A DNA stretch of 35,846 bases from Hyphomicrobiales bacterium (GCA_019075925.1 JAGXAC010000014.1:1-35846); one strand, 5' to 3'. Positions 6,964 through 16,582 are shown, counted from the first letter of the stretch. Made by a program: numbers and translations. The notes: generated by a model from the sequence alone, not told the origin.

Positions 6964-9900
6964 TTATCGACGCTCCTTGGCGTCGGCTTCGAGCTGCGCT
7001 TTTAGCGCGGCCAGTTTGGCGAACGGCGAATTGGGGTCCGGCGCTTTTTCACGGCGATCGTCCCGCTCGTGGCGTTTGTTGCGTTCATATCGCCCGACAT
7101 GCGCGGGCGGCCGCTCGCGTCGTGGACGCTCGAAACGCTGCTCGCCGCGTTCCCGACGTCGGTTTCGCGGATGCCGCTCGGGCCTCGACGCCTCGTCGGC
7201 TTCGGCAACCGCAGCCGGCTCGCCTTGCGCCGGCGGATGCGGTGCAGCGCCTTCAGAAGCAATCGCAGGCGCTTCACCCGCTTCGAAGCTCGGCTTCGCC
7301 GAATGTTTACCGGCGCCGCCCTGCTCGGCGCGTCGACGACGGCCCCTTGTTGGACGCGCCGCCCGCCCTGGTCGCCAAACTTCGATCATCGCCGGTTCCA
7401 CCGCAGCAACCGCGGGCGGCTCGGCTGGCGCATCCATTGAGGCGCCGACAACCGCCGGCGTCGCGGACGTCTCTTCCGGCGGGGCATCGGCAGCTCCCGG
7501 CGCTGCCACTTCGGGCATCGAAGCCGACTCGACATTGTCGGGCGGCACGACCGGAACGTCAGTAGTTTCGGGCGCGGGCGTCTCGCTGCCCTCGGCGACA
7601 GTCGGAGCAGGCGCGGGCACTACCTCAATCGGCTGGGGTCGCCGCTCCATCCGATACCCAAGCGAGCGCAGAATCGAAGCGAAATCTTCGCCGGACGCAC
7701 CGGTCAGCGACGTCATGGTGTTGACGACCATAAAGCCGCCGCCGGCGACCGCGCCCGGCGGCTTGGCCGTGCCGATACCTTCGCGCCAGGCCAGCGCCGG
7801 ACGGATCAGGTCGGCCAACCGTTCGAGAATATCGACACGCACCGCGCGCTCGCCGCAGACGCGATAGCCCGCCGTGCGATAGAGGGCGGGATCCGTCTCC
7901 CGATTGACGGGAATAGACGTGCGGCCACTGCCGGCAAGCTGGAGCAAATCGTCGAGACCTTGGTCTGGCGCACCGCTCTGGGCCAGCGCGTAAAGTTGCA
8001 CCGCAAGCGAACGTGGCGCCGGCTTGAGCAGCTGCGGCAGGTAAATGTTATAGGCGCCGAAACGCACGCCATATTTCCGCAAGGTCGCCCGCTCCGGCTG
8101 CTCGAGGCCCTTCACCTGATCGGCGACGCGCGCCCGATCGAGAACGCCGAGCGCTTCCACCAACTGGAAAGCGACGCCGCGCGCGACGCCGCCGATATCC
8201 GCCGCCGCGGCGAGCTCGAACAGCGGACTAAGCAATTTCTCGATGTGCGCTTTTACCCATTTGTCCAGCCGCGCCTCGACCGCCTCGCGGGGCGCGCCGG
8301 ACAGATGCTCGTCCGCGATCACCCGCACCCGGGGACGCAAGGCTTCGTCACCGGCGACGAGCTTGCCGACCGCCGCGCCGATCCAGCGCACCGCGCCATC
8401 GGCGGCCAGCACGAATTGTTGGTCGGGCGCCTCCGCCAGACGCATGGCGCGCGCCGAAATTTCGCCCGCCAGCGCCTTTTGCGCCGCGTTTTGCAGCGTC
8501 CTCGCTTCGGAATCGCTCGACGATGCATCCGGCACGAACACGAATCCATCGAGCCGGCCGATGGCATGGCCTTCGACAATCACGTCGCCGCTCTTGCCCA
8601 TTTCCGGCTCCAGCCGGGCATTCTCGCGCAACCTGCGCATCAGCACGCTGGTGCGCCGATCGATGAAGCGTTCGGTCAGACGCTCGTGCAGCGCGTCCGA
8701 CAGTTTGTCTTCGACGGCACGCGTGACGCCCTGCCAATGCTCCGGGTCGGCGAGCCAGTTCGGCCGGTTGGCCGCAAACGTCCAGGTGCGAATATGTGCG
8801 ATACGGTTCGACAGCGTGTCGATGTCGCCATCGGTGCGATCGGCCAACGCCACTTGCTGGGCGAACCAATCGTTCGGGATCACGCCTTCGCGCTGGATAT
8901 GACTATAGAGGTTGACCGCCAGCTCGGCATGGGTTGCCGGCGCAATCTTCCGGTAATCGGGAACCTGGCAGACGTCCCATAGCCGCTCGACGTCGGCGCT
9001 GCTTGAGGTCAGCGCGCGAACTTCGTCTTCGCGCGCGGCATGGTCGAGGACGAGAATATCCTCGGCGGCCGGCGCGCGCGTCATGGTGTCTTCGGTCGGC
9101 GCCTCAGCCAGCGACGCCTGCAAGGTCGCGATCGAGGAGAAATCGAGGTCGGAATTGCGCCATTGCACAATCCTCACCGGCTCGAACACGTGCGCCTCCA
9201 GCGCCTGCGTCAATTCCGGCTCGAACGGCGGACAGCGGCCGGTCGTGCCGAAGGTGCCGTCGCGGGTCGCGCGGCCGGCGCGGCCGGCCACCTGTGCAAG
9301 CTCGGCGGGCGAGAGCTTGCGGAATTGATAGCCGTCGAATTTCCGATCGGAAGCGAACGCGATGTGATCGACGTCGAGGTTAAGACCCATGCCGATCGCA
9401 TCGGTCGCTACAAGGTAGTCGACCTCGCCCGCCTGATAGAGAGCGACCTGTGCGTTGCGCGTGCGTGGCGACAGCGCACCGAGCACCACCGCGGCACCGC
9501 CCCGCTGGCGTCGAATAAGTTCGGCGATGGCATAAACTTCCTCGGCCGAGAAGGCGACGATGGCGGAGCGGCGTGGCAACCGGGTCAATTTCTTCTCGCC
9601 GGCGAAACTGAGCGTCGAAAGCCGCGGGCGGCTGACGATGCTGACACCGGGCAACAGCCGTTCGACGATGGGCCGCATGGTCGCCGCCCCAAGCACCAGC
9701 GTTTCCTCGCGGCCACGCCGGTGCAGGATACGGTCGGTGAAGACATGGCCACGCTCGAAATCGCCGGCGAGTTGAATTTCGTCCACGGCAAGGAACGCCA
9801 CATCGAGGTCGCGCGGCATGGCTTCGACGGTGGCGATCCAAAATCGAGGATTAGGCGGTTTGATCTTTTCCTCGCCGGTGACCAGCGCCACCGCCTCCGC

Positions 9901-10101
9901 GCCCACCCGTTCGACGGCCCGGCTATAGACTTCGCGCGCCAACAGCCGCAGCGGCAGACCGATCAGCCCGGACGAATGTGCCAACATTCGCTCGATAGCG
10001 AGATGGGTCTTGCCGGTATTGGTCGGCCCGAGTACCGCGGTTACGCCGGCCCCGCGGGCGCGCTCATCACGGCGGGTGGGAGGGGAAAAGGAAATCGGCA
10101 T
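6964..10101 (-). CDS. Suv3-like superfamily II RNA/DNA helicase
   Basis: From the ATG at 10101 the protein has about 1045 residues. Visible motifs are GPTNTGKT (Walker A, about 25-32), AVDEIQLAG (DEIQ, about 107-110) and the C-terminal helicase lobe ATDAIGMGLNLDVDHI with QVAGRAGR. This set matches Suv3, the mitochondrial degradosome helicase, and its alphaproteobacterial relatives. After the helicase core come the helical Suv3-type region, a Pro/Ala/Glu-rich linker (about residues 800-930) and a very basic Arg/Glu-rich tail (RNRRRERGEQRFERPRRERP), probably an RNA or RNase contact region. The ORF can start at GTG 10152, but residues before MPISFS look unrelated. S4 and fdxA follow. A role in RNA turnover is inferred from the family. 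Confidence 0.9.
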   Translation of the reverse strand: MPISFSPPTRRDERARGAGVTAVLGPTNTGKTHLAIERMLAHSSGLIGLPLRLLAREVYSRAVERVGAEAVALVTGEEKIKPPNPRFWIATVEAMPRDLDVAFLAVDEIQLAGDFERGHVFTDRILHRRGREETLVLGAATMRPIVERLLPGVSIVSRPRLSTLSFAGEKKLTRLPRRSAIVAFSAEEVYAIAELIRRQRGGAAVVLGALSPRTRNAQVALYQAGEVDYLVATDAIGMGLNLDVDHIAFASDRKFDGYQFRKLSPAELAQVAGRAGRATRDGTFGTTGRCPPFEPELTQALEAHVFEPVRIVQWRNSDLDFSSIATLQASLAEAPTEDTMTRAPAAEDILVLDHAAREDEVRALTSSSADVERLWDVCQVPDYRKIAPATHAELAVNLYSHIQREGVIPNDWFAQQVALADRTDGDIDTLSNRIAHIRTWTFAANRPNWLADPEHWQGVTRAVEDKLSDALHERLTERFIDRRTSVLMRRLRENARLEPEMGKSGDVIVEGHAIGRLDGFVFVPDASSSDSEARTLQNAAQKALAGEISARAMRLAEAPDQQFVLAADGAVRWIGAAVGKLVAGDEALRPRVRVIADEHLSGAPREAVEARLDKWVKAHIEKLLSPLFELAAAADIGGVARGVAFQLVEALGVLDRARVADQVKGLEQPERATLRKYGVRFGAYNIYLPQLLKPAPRSLAVQLYALAQSGAPDQGLDDLLQLAGSGRTSIPVNRETDPALYRTAGYRVCGERAVRVDILERLADLIRPALAWREGIGTAKPPGAVAGGGFMVVNTMTSLTGASGEDFASILRSLGYRMERRPQPIEVVPAPAPTVAEGSETPAPETTDVPVVPPDNVESASMPEVAAPGAADAPPEETSATPAVVGASMDAPAEPPAVAAVEPAMIEVWRPGRAARPTRGRRRRAEQGGAGKHSAKPSFEAGEAPAIASEGAAPHPPAQGEPAAVAEADEASRPERHPRNRRRERGEQRFERPRRERPPAHVGRYERNKRHERDDRREKAPDPNSPFAKLAALKAQLEADAKERR

Positions 10102-10368
10102 CGATCGCTCGGAGTGCCGCCACTGCGGCAGCTCGCCTTTCATCTGTATCACAACAACACGCCGGAAAGCCCCGGATTACGCGCGGGAAAGCCCTGTGTT
10201 TAAGATGTGGAACGAGTCTGGAACGAATCGCGGCCGAATCGGCGACTCGCGCCTTGTTCGATTTCGTTCACCGCGAGATATGGCGCGCGCCTCCATACGC
10301 AATACCACATCGGGTGTCTGCGGAACGCCAAGCGTCTCGGTACGGGCACCCCATCGGTTAACGCGCCG

Positions 10369-10395
10369 TGCATAGAGAATCCGGCACGGAGTCAA
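10369..10395 (-). promoter_or_regulatory. Candidate promoter for the helicase gene
   Basis: On the minus strand TTGACT (10395-10390) is followed after 15 bases by TATGCA (10374-10369). It lies in the 361-base gap between the DUF3108 gene and the helicase, which otherwise holds no recognisable gene. The short spacer makes this tentative. Confidence 0.35.
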
Positions 10396-10462
10396 GACAA
10401 GACTGGGTGTGGATAACGGGGACCGTATGAGGCGTCGCATCCACCGAGGCGCAGCACCCCGT

Positions 10463-11341
10463 TCACCGCGTGTTGAGGTTCGCCGCCGCATGCGGCGGCT
10501 TGGCCACCGCAACGAATTGGACCGCCTGGAGCACGCCAGTACCGATCGGCGTCGGTAACGAGAAGCGGAACGGTACCATCACCCGCGTCCCGGCAATCGG
10601 CGCCAGCCAAATTTCGGCGTCCCGCAAAGCGGCGAGATATTTGATCGCATAACGCTGCGGCACGTAGCCGGAAATCGGGATGAAATAGACCGCACATACG
10701 ACAACCGGTCCCTGATAGCCCTTCTCGGCTTTCACCGTCTCCATGCGTTTGAATTCGCTTCGCAGATCGTAGCGCATACGGCCATCGAACACGGCGACCT
10801 TGCGCGCACACGCTTGCGGCGAGACCGGATCGCCGCTGCCCCCTACCGCGATGAGCACCGAAGTCATCGGGTCGAGCACATTGCGTCGATCGGCATCTGC
10901 GACCGGAATACGGTCGGCGCTTGGTCCCGGCGGCGGCTCGACGCTCAGTTCCTTGATGTTGCCGCCGACGAACGCCATGCGGACATCGTCGCTGCGTCTG
11001 TTGTTGCTGATGCTGGCGGTGTAGCTCACCGGTACCGGTTGTCCAACACTGACGATGCCGTGCGCAGAGCTGGTGCCATGGCCACTGGTAAAGACCCGCA
11101 GCAACCCGGTCGTGGCGCCGGTCGCGGCGGCGCTGAACTGTTTGTCGGAAATATCGATGACCCAGTTGCCGCGGCCGATGGGAATACCGGCCAGCGTTGC
11201 CGTGTATTCGGCTTCAAGCCGGCCTTGCGCCGACGCACCATGAGCGGCATCGGCTACAAAGCTTGCCGCCATGACGAAAACCGCCGCGGCAACGGCGGCG
11301 GCACGGCACCTCCCAAACGCGCGCATTGGCAAACCAGGCAC
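10463..11341 (-). CDS. DUF3108 domain protein, exported
   Basis: The 292-residue product begins with a basic stretch and a hydrophobic core (AAAVAAAVFVMAASFVADAAHGA), a clear Sec signal peptide, so it should be periplasmic or outer-membrane associated. The mature part starts RLEAEYTATLAGIPIGRGNW, a typical DUF3108 opening. It continues with beta-rich sequence including GTSSAHGIV, DPMTSVLIAV and YFIPISGYVPQR. The family function is unknown. The GTG at 11341 has AGGAG 11 bases upstream; an internal ATG at 11326 is the alternative. It lies upstream of the helicase and divergent from rpmB, a gene order I recall from other alphaproteobacteria. Confidence 0.88.
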   Translation of the reverse strand: MPGLPMRAFGRCRAAAVAAAVFVMAASFVADAAHGASAQGRLEAEYTATLAGIPIGRGNWVIDISDKQFSAAATGATTGLLRVFTSGHGTSSAHGIVSVGQPVPVSYTASISNNRRSDDVRMAFVGGNIKELSVEPPPGPSADRIPVADADRRNVLDPMTSVLIAVGGSGDPVSPQACARKVAVFDGRMRYDLRSEFKRMETVKAEKGYQGPVVVCAVYFIPISGYVPQRYAIKYLAALRDAEIWLAPIAGTRVMVPFRFSLPTPIGTGVLQAVQFVAVAKPPHAAANLNTR

Positions 11342-11428
11342 GGTACCGATAGCTCCTGAGGCGCAAGCCGAAAGGCCTAAATGTTAATGACGATAGCCGC
11401 CCAGCAAAGCGGCAAAAAGGCCCTTTGA

Positions 11429-11448
11429 TATTCTCTTGTCGGAGAATA
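11429..11448. promoter_or_regulatory. Operator-like palindrome between DUF3108 and rpmB
   Basis: TATTCTC and GAGAATA are perfect inverted repeats separated by 6 bases, in the divergent promoter region. It could be a dimeric regulator site or a small hairpin. No regulator can be named. Confidence 0.35.
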
Positions 11449-11518
11449 CGACGTTTGTGTGATTTGGCACTCGTCCTGGCGCCGCTTGCATGCCCCGGTC
11501 AGGCGACCGGACCTCGGC

Positions 11519-11547
11519 TTGACGCGTTCGGGCACGCTCTTTATAGC
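11519..11547 (+). promoter_or_regulatory. Promoter of rpmB
   Basis: TTGACG (11519-11524), an optimal 17-base spacer and TATAGC (11542-11547) give a strong housekeeping promoter about 80 bases before the rpmB start, as expected for a ribosomal protein gene. Confidence 0.6.
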
Positions 11548-11629
11548 TCCGCAACCACGCCGGCCCTTTGGCCGCGCCGCTGCGCCCGATGGCGCGGATA
11601 TTTCAATCAGATGAAGACGGGACTTCGAT

Positions 11630-11920
11630 ATGTCACGGCGTTGTGAGCTGACCGGCAAAACCCGCCAGATCGGGCATAAGGTGAGTCATTCGAACCGCAA
11701 GACCAAGCGGCGCTTCCTGCCTAATCTGCTGAATGTCACGCTATTGTCCGACACCCTCGGACGCTCGGTTCGGCTGCGGATTTCCGCCAACGCGCTCAAA
11801 TCCGTCGATCATCGCGGCGGCCTCGACGCTTTCCTGCTGGCCGCAAAGGACAGCGTGCTTTCGCCGCGCGCCGTCGAGCTGAAGCGGGCGATCGTCAAGA
11901 AGCGTACGGTAGCGGCCTAA
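11630..11920 (+). CDS. rpmB: 50S ribosomal protein L28
   Basis: The 96-residue basic protein begins [20 protein letters not shown] and continues [18 protein letters not shown], the diagnostic L28 sequence. The C-terminal extension ([10 protein letters not shown]...KKRTVAA) is the long form usual in alphaproteobacteria. It is a structural component of the large ribosomal subunit. The gene is single and divergent from the DUF3108 gene, and its 3' end converges on the hydrolase gene only 18 bases away. Confidence 0.97.
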   Translation: MSRRCELTGKTRQIGHKVSHSNRKTKRRFLPNLLNVTLLSDTLGRSVRLRISANALKSVDHRGGLDAFLLAAKDSVLSPRAVELKRAIVKKRTVAA

Positions 11921-11938
11921 GCCGCGGTCCGATCCGCC

Positions 11939-12826
11939 CTACCTCAGGTACTTGTTTAGCCAGTCGAGCGTGCGCTGCCATGCGAGCTTGGCGGCTGCCT
12001 CATCATAACGTGGCGTCGTGTCGTTGTGGAAACCGTGATTGGCCCCGCGGTACACGTACCCTGCGTGCGTGACGTGCGCGGCATTGAGCGCGGCGTCGAA
12101 GGCGGGCCAGCCCGACGTGATGCGGGTGTCGCGTTCGCCGTAATGCGCCAGCACCGCGGCTTTGATTCTTGCCGTTTCGGCGGCGTCCGGCTGTGCGCCG
12201 TAGAAAGGCACGGCAGCCGCAAGATTGGAGTCCATTCGCACGGCGAGTTGGTTGGCAACGCCTCCGCCGTAACAAAAACCGATAGCGGCAATCTTGCCGG
12301 TGCAATCCGGACGCGCCTTTAGCCATTCGGCGGCGGCAAGAAAATCCTCCAGCATCTTGGCCCGATCGAGCTGATTGAAAAGTTGCAATCCCTTCTCATC
12401 GTCACCGGGATAGCCGCCGAGCGAAGTGAGCGCGTCCGGCGCGAACGCCATGAAATTGGCAAGGGCCAGTCGCCGGGCCACGTCCTGGATGTACGGATTA
12501 AGTCCGCGATTTTCGTGCGCGACCAGAACGCCCGGCAGTTTTCCGGCATCGGCGGGACGCACCAGATAGCCTTTGATGCTGCCGTTGCCGCGCGGCGACG
12601 GTACCGTTGCCCATTCGGCTTTGATCCGTTGGTCGTCAGGCGGCATCTGGATCGCCCAGGCGTAGTTCGGCTTGAGCATCTCGAACAAGGCGGCCGCAGT
12701 CAGCCCGCCGACCGCGAACTTTTGCGCGCCGTCGAAAAAATCCCGGCGGCTGATCTCGCCATGCACGTAGCGGTCAAACAGCTGCAACAGAGCTTGCGGA
12801 AATTCGGAGGCTTTCCTTCGCTCCAT
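11939..12826 (-). CDS. Dienelactone hydrolase family protein
   Basis: The 295-residue alpha/beta hydrolase has the DLH cysteine nucleophile in GFCYGGG (Cys185), an acid in GERDTRI (Asp233), a histidine in ANHGFHND (His264) and the upstream AHENRGLNP segment. Before the enzyme domain lies a 60-residue N-terminus with SRRDFFDGAQKFAVGGLTAAALF. This resembles a twin-arginine signal (SRRDF plus hydrophobic stretch), though it starts about residue 26, so export is possible but unproven. The gene starts 8 bases after the cobT stop, with AGGA in between, and is probably co-transcribed with cobS-cobT. Its substrate is unknown; nothing links it to chlorocatechol degradation or to B12. Confidence 0.88.
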   Translation of the reverse strand: MERRKASEFPQALLQLFDRYVHGEISRRDFFDGAQKFAVGGLTAAALFEMLKPNYAWAIQMPPDDQRIKAEWATVPSPRGNGSIKGYLVRPADAGKLPGVLVAHENRGLNPYIQDVARRLALANFMAFAPDALTSLGGYPGDDEKGLQLFNQLDRAKMLEDFLAAAEWLKARPDCTGKIAAIGFCYGGGVANQLAVRMDSNLAAAVPFYGAQPDAAETARIKAAVLAHYGERDTRITSGWPAFDAALNAAHVTHAGYVYRGANHGFHNDTTPRYDEAAAKLAWQRTLDWLNKYLR

Positions 12827-12834
12827 GACCTGTC

Positions 12835-14742
12835 CTAAGCGTCCAATCGCCGGCGCGGGCGCGTCGGGCGGCGGGTAACGTCCTCCGGCGGCTGCTCGCC
12901 GAACAACTCGGCAAGTTTCTCGGTCATCACGCCACCGAGTTCCTCGGCGTCGACGATGGTAACGGCGCGACGGTAGTAGCGCGTGACGTCATGGCCGATG
13001 CCGATGGCGATCAGTTCGACCGGCGAACGCGTCTCGATATCCTCGATTACCCAGCGCAGGTGTCGTTCGAGATAATTACCCGGGTTGACCGAAAGCGTGG
13101 AATCGTCGACCGGCGCGCCGTCGGAAATCATCATCAGGATCTTGCGCGTCTCCGGTCGTCCGAGCAGGCGCTTATGCGCCCAATCGAGCGCTTCGCCGTC
13201 GATATTTTCCTTGAGCAGCCCCTCGCGCATCATGAGGCCGAGATTTTTTCGCGCGCGGCGCCACGGCGAATCGGCCGCTTTGTAGATGATGTGGCGCAGG
13301 TCGTTGAGCCGGCCGGGGTTGGCCGGTTTGCCCTGCGCCAGCCAGGCTTCGCGCGACTGGCCGCCTTTCCAGGCGCGCGTGGTAAATCCAAGAATCTCAA
13401 CTTTGACGCCGCAACGCTCCAGCGTGCGCGCAAGAATATCGGCGCAGGTTGCCGCCACCGTGATCGGCCGCCCGCGCATCGAGCCGGAATTGTCGAGCAG
13501 GAGCGCGACCACCGTATCGCGGAAATCGGTGTCCTTCTCGCGTTTAAAAGATAGCGGATGCAGCGGGTCGACCACGACGCGGGCCAGCCGCGCCGGGTCG
13601 AGCAACCCTTCTTCGAGATCGAATTCCCAAGCCCGGTTCTGCTGCGCCAGCAAAAGCCGTTGCAGCCGGTTTGCCAGACGCGCGACCACGCCTTGCAGGT
13701 GCGAAAGCTGCTTGTCGAGATAGCCGCGCAGGCGGTCCAGTTCCTCCGGATCGCAAAGATTCTCGGCGCCGATCACCTCGTCGAATTTTCCCGTGAACGG
13801 CCGGTAGTCCGGACCGTGCGGCTCGTTGCGACCATGGCGCGGACGCCACGGCTCGGCCGGCGTTTCCGAATCTCCCATCTCGGCGTCATCGGCCATGTCG
13901 GCCGCCGGCGCGTCAATCGCCTCCGCCGCGGCGTCGGACATTTCCTCGGAGGACGCTTCGGCCTCTTCCAGGCTCATGCGCTCGTTATCGGCGGATTCCG
14001 ACGCCTCACCGTCGCGACCGGACTCCTCGCTTCGGTTTTGCTCGTCACCCTGCTCGCCTTCTTCCTCCTCCGATTGGCTGGTGCGGTCCTCGCCCATGTC
14101 GAGGCAATCGAGGAGATCGTGAATAACATCGCCGAACTGCCGCTGGTCGGTCAGTACACGTTCCAACCGGTCAAGATTACGACCGGCACGATCTTCGATG
14201 AGCGGCCGCCACAGATCGACCAATTTGCGCGCGGCGGCCGGCGGACCTTCGCCGGTCAACCGCTCACGCACGATCATGGCGATCGCGTCCTCGATCGGAG
14301 CATCGGCGCGGTCGGTGATCTCCTCGTATTTGCCGCGATGGAAGCGGTCGTCGAGCATGGCGGCGAGATTTTTCCTTACTCCCCCCATGCGACGCGAGCC
14401 GATGGCTTCTACGCGCGCCTGCTCGACCGCCTCGAACACCGCGCGGGCCTGCTGGCCGCCGGGTACGAGCTTGCGATGCACGCCAGGATCGTGGCAGGCG
14501 AGCCTTAATGCGATCGAGTCCGCGTGGCCTCGCACGATCGCAGCTTCCCGTTCGTTGAGGCGACGCGGCGGCTCCGGCAATCTAACCTTGTTGGCGGCAA
14601 GTCCGGGACGCTCGGCGGCAAAAGCAACCTCGACGTCGCTTTTGCCGGCGATCGCGCGTACGCAAACGCCGACCGCCCGTTTGAAAGGCTCGGTCGGGGC
14701 TTCCTTCGCCGGACTTTTAGGCTTGATGTTCGAGATCATCAT
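12835..14742 (-). CDS. cobT: Aerobic cobaltochelatase subunit CobT
   Basis: The 635-residue protein has an N-terminal helical region, a strongly acidic Glu/Asp/Ser section (about 215-295) and a C-terminal von Willebrand factor A domain. The VWA metal site DNSGS (Asp417, Ser419, Ser421) is intact and the later [11 protein letters not shown] segment is conserved. CobT joins CobS to form the ATPase part of the CobNST complex, which inserts cobalt into hydrogenobyrinate a,c-diamide. The gene starts 16 bases after cobS. CobN is not in this window. No cobalamin riboswitch is visible upstream of the cluster. Confidence 0.96.
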   Translation of the reverse strand: MMISNIKPKSPAKEAPTEPFKRAVGVCVRAIAGKSDVEVAFAAERPGLAANKVRLPEPPRRLNEREAAIVRGHADSIALRLACHDPGVHRKLVPGGQQARAVFEAVEQARVEAIGSRRMGGVRKNLAAMLDDRFHRGKYEEITDRADAPIEDAIAMIVRERLTGEGPPAAARKLVDLWRPLIEDRAGRNLDRLERVLTDQRQFGDVIHDLLDCLDMGEDRTSQSEEEEGEQGDEQNRSEESGRDGEASESADNERMSLEEAEASSEEMSDAAAEAIDAPAADMADDAEMGDSETPAEPWRPRHGRNEPHGPDYRPFTGKFDEVIGAENLCDPEELDRLRGYLDKQLSHLQGVVARLANRLQRLLLAQQNRAWEFDLEEGLLDPARLARVVVDPLHPLSFKREKDTDFRDTVVALLLDNSGSMRGRPITVAATCADILARTLERCGVKVEILGFTTRAWKGGQSREAWLAQGKPANPGRLNDLRHIIYKAADSPWRRARKNLGLMMREGLLKENIDGEALDWAHKRLLGRPETRKILMMISDGAPVDDSTLSVNPGNYLERHLRWVIEDIETRSPVELIAIGIGHDVTRYYRRAVTIVDAEELGGVMTEKLAELFGEQPPEDVTRRPTRPRRRLDA

Positions 14743-14758
14743 CGCCGCCGAAACGGAT

Positions 14759-15745
14759 TCAGCTCAGCGCCACGTTCACTGCACTCTCCGGCAACTCCTG
14801 TCCGAAGCAGCGCTGATAGAATTCCGCCACCAGCGAGCGTTCCAGCTCGTCGCATTTGTTGACGAAGGTGAGACGGAACGCGAAGCCAATGTCGCCGAAG
14901 ATTTCCGCGTTCTCCGCCCAAATGATGACCGTGCGCGGGCTCATGACGGTGGAGATATCACCGTTCATGAAGGCGTTGCGGGTCAGATCGGCGACGCGCA
15001 CCATTTTTGCAACAATTTCGCGTCCCTGGTCATTGCGATAATGCTTCGCTTTGGCGAGAACGATATCGACTTCGTTGTCGTGGGGAAGATAGTTCAGAGT
15101 GGTAACGATCGACCAGCGGTCCATCTGGCCTTGATTGATCTGTTGGGTGCCATGATAGAGGCCGGACGTGTCGCCCAAGCCCACAGTATTGGCGGTGGCA
15201 AACAGGCGAAACGCCGGATGCGGCTTGATCACCTTGTTCTGGTCGAGAAGCGTAAGCCGGCCCGACGATTCAAGAACCCGCTGAATCACGAACATCACAT
15301 CCGGCCGGCCGGCATCGTATTCATCAAAACACAGCGCGATGTTGTTCTGCAGTGCCCACGGTAAAATGCCGTCGCGGAATTCGGTCACCTGCATGCCGTC
15401 GCGGATGACGATGGCATCCTTGCCGATCAGATCGACGCGGCTGATGTGGCTGTCGAGATTGACGCGCACGCACGGCCAATTCAATCGCGCCGCCACCTGC
15501 TCGATATGGGTGGATTTGCCGGTACCGTGGTAGCCGGTAACAATGACCCGGCGGTTGCGGGCGAAGCCCGCGAGTATGGCGAGCGTGGTCGGTTTGTCGA
15601 AGCGATAGTCGGCATCAACGTCCGGAACGTGTTCGTTCGGCGCCGAATAGGCTGGAACTTCCAGGTCACTGTCAATTCCGAACACCTGCCGGATCGACAC
15701 TTTCATATCCGGCAAACCGGACGCGGCTTCAGTTGCGAGCGACAT
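14759..15745 (-). CDS. cobS: Aerobic cobaltochelatase subunit CobS (AAA+ ATPase)
   Basis: The 328-residue AAA+ protein shows Walker [10 protein letters not shown] (71-79), Walker B LCFDEYD (138-144) and the MoxR-type sensor region [13 protein letters not shown]. The N-terminus [21 protein letters not shown] is typical of CobS. It powers cobalt insertion together with CobT and CobN in the aerobic B12 pathway. The ATG at 15745 has a close GGAGG. A 14-base palindrome (15767-15780) lies 22 bases upstream. The J-domain gene lies upstream on the same strand, separated by 121 bases. Confidence 0.97.
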   Translation of the reverse strand: MSLATEAASGLPDMKVSIRQVFGIDSDLEVPAYSAPNEHVPDVDADYRFDKPTTLAILAGFARNRRVIVTGYHGTGKSTHIEQVAARLNWPCVRVNLDSHISRVDLIGKDAIVIRDGMQVTEFRDGILPWALQNNIALCFDEYDAGRPDVMFVIQRVLESSGRLTLLDQNKVIKPHPAFRLFATANTVGLGDTSGLYHGTQQINQGQMDRWSIVTTLNYLPHDNEVDIVLAKAKHYRNDQGREIVAKMVRVADLTRNAFMNGDISTVMSPRTVIIWAENAEIFGDIGFAFRLTFVNKCDELERSLVAEFYQRCFGQELPESAVNVALS

Positions 15746-15766
15746 TGAACCTCCGTGACCCCGGAA

Positions 15767-15780
15767 CGTACCGAGGTACG
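15767..15780. promoter_or_regulatory. Perfect palindrome just upstream of cobS
   Basis: CGTACC-GA-GGTACG is a perfect inverted repeat with a 2-base centre, 22 bases before the cobS start codon and about 10 bases before its ribosome binding site. It may be an operator for a dimeric regulator. A B12-box was looked for here and not found. Confidence 0.35.
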
Positions 15781-15866
15781 CGAATTAGCCCTCACCGGCG
15801 GTCGGATAACGTGCCAAATTAGCAGAAGCGCGCCGGGACGCGAAAGCCACTAACGGCCCATGTGGA

Positions 15867-16505
15867 TTAGCAGAAACCGGCCGACTTCAGGTAGTTGTAG
15901 GCCTGGATAATTTCCCTTAACCGGTCCTCGGAACCGCGATCACCACCATTGGCATCAGGATGATGCCGCTTTACCAAGACCTTGAACTTGGCCTTGATAT
16001 CGGCGCGTGCGGCGTCACCTTCAAGCCCAAGCACGTCCAGGGCGCGGCGCTGGGCATTGAGGATTTTGCGGCCCTCGGCGGCCGGACGCGATTGCCTCGT
16101 CGGCCCGCCGGCCATGCCCTCGAACAGGTTGAACGGATCGTCGGCCGCCCAGCCCGGTCCCCGGGACGCACCGGGATTGCGGCGCGATTTGCCGCGGCTT
16201 CCTCTCACGCCCCCCACCGACCCCATCTTCCAGGTCGGCCGGTGACCGGTAATGTCCTCTTTTTGATATTTCGCGATCGCATCATCGCTCATGCCGGCGA
16301 AGAAATTGTACGAATTGTTGTATTCGCGCACATGGTCGAGGCAGAACCGCCAATATTCCGACGCGCGCAACCGGCCTTTCGGCGCGCGATGGGTCGCCGG
16401 CGCATCGCAACGCGGCCACTGACAAGGCGGAAGCTCGGTTTTGAGGGTCCGATCCTGGTCCGGCTTGACCCGGATTCGATCAAATAATGGCGAATTCGTA
16501 CTCAT
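15867..16505 (-). CDS. J-domain protein with an N-terminal Cys/His motif
   Basis: The 212-residue protein has a C-terminal J domain (about 152-212) with the essential HPD tripeptide (182-184, KRHHPDANGGD) after helix II and a helix IV ending LKSAGFC. Such domains stimulate the ATPase of DnaK-type Hsp70s. The N-terminal third carries Cys28, Cys33, Cys55 and His58 (CQWPRC...FCLDH), which could bind zinc, followed by a Gly/Arg-rich linker. It lacks the canonical DnaJ G/F and zinc-finger layout, so it is a specialised co-chaperone. This protein next to cobS is common in rhizobia. bolA is divergent, starting 77 bases away. Confidence 0.9.
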   Translation of the reverse strand: MSTNSPLFDRIRVKPDQDRTLKTELPPCQWPRCDAPATHRAPKGRLRASEYWRFCLDHVREYNNSYNFFAGMSDDAIAKYQKEDITGHRPTWKMGSVGGVRGSRGKSRRNPGASRGPGWAADDPFNLFEGMAGGPTRQSRPAAEGRKILNAQRRALDVLGLEGDAARADIKAKFKVLVKRHHPDANGGDRGSEDRLREIIQAYNYLKSAGFC

Positions 16506-16582
16506 CGTTGCGATTATGCGGGCGCGTCGATTAAACCTTCAAGACTTGACAGGGGGCAAAAGCGCGCGTCGTAAATAACTCC

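Noticed and set aside
6671-7867. 398-aa plus-strand ORF
   Set aside because: It is antisense to the S4 and helicase genes; composition is Arg/Ser/Gly-rich with no domain, as expected for GC-rich shadow frames.
9040-10203. 387-aa plus-strand ORF
   Set aside because: It is antisense to the conserved helicase core and shows no recognisable domain.
15746-15866. Cobalamin riboswitch upstream of cobS
   Set aside because: I looked for the B12-box and the expected stem pattern and saw neither; the gap is only 121 bases.
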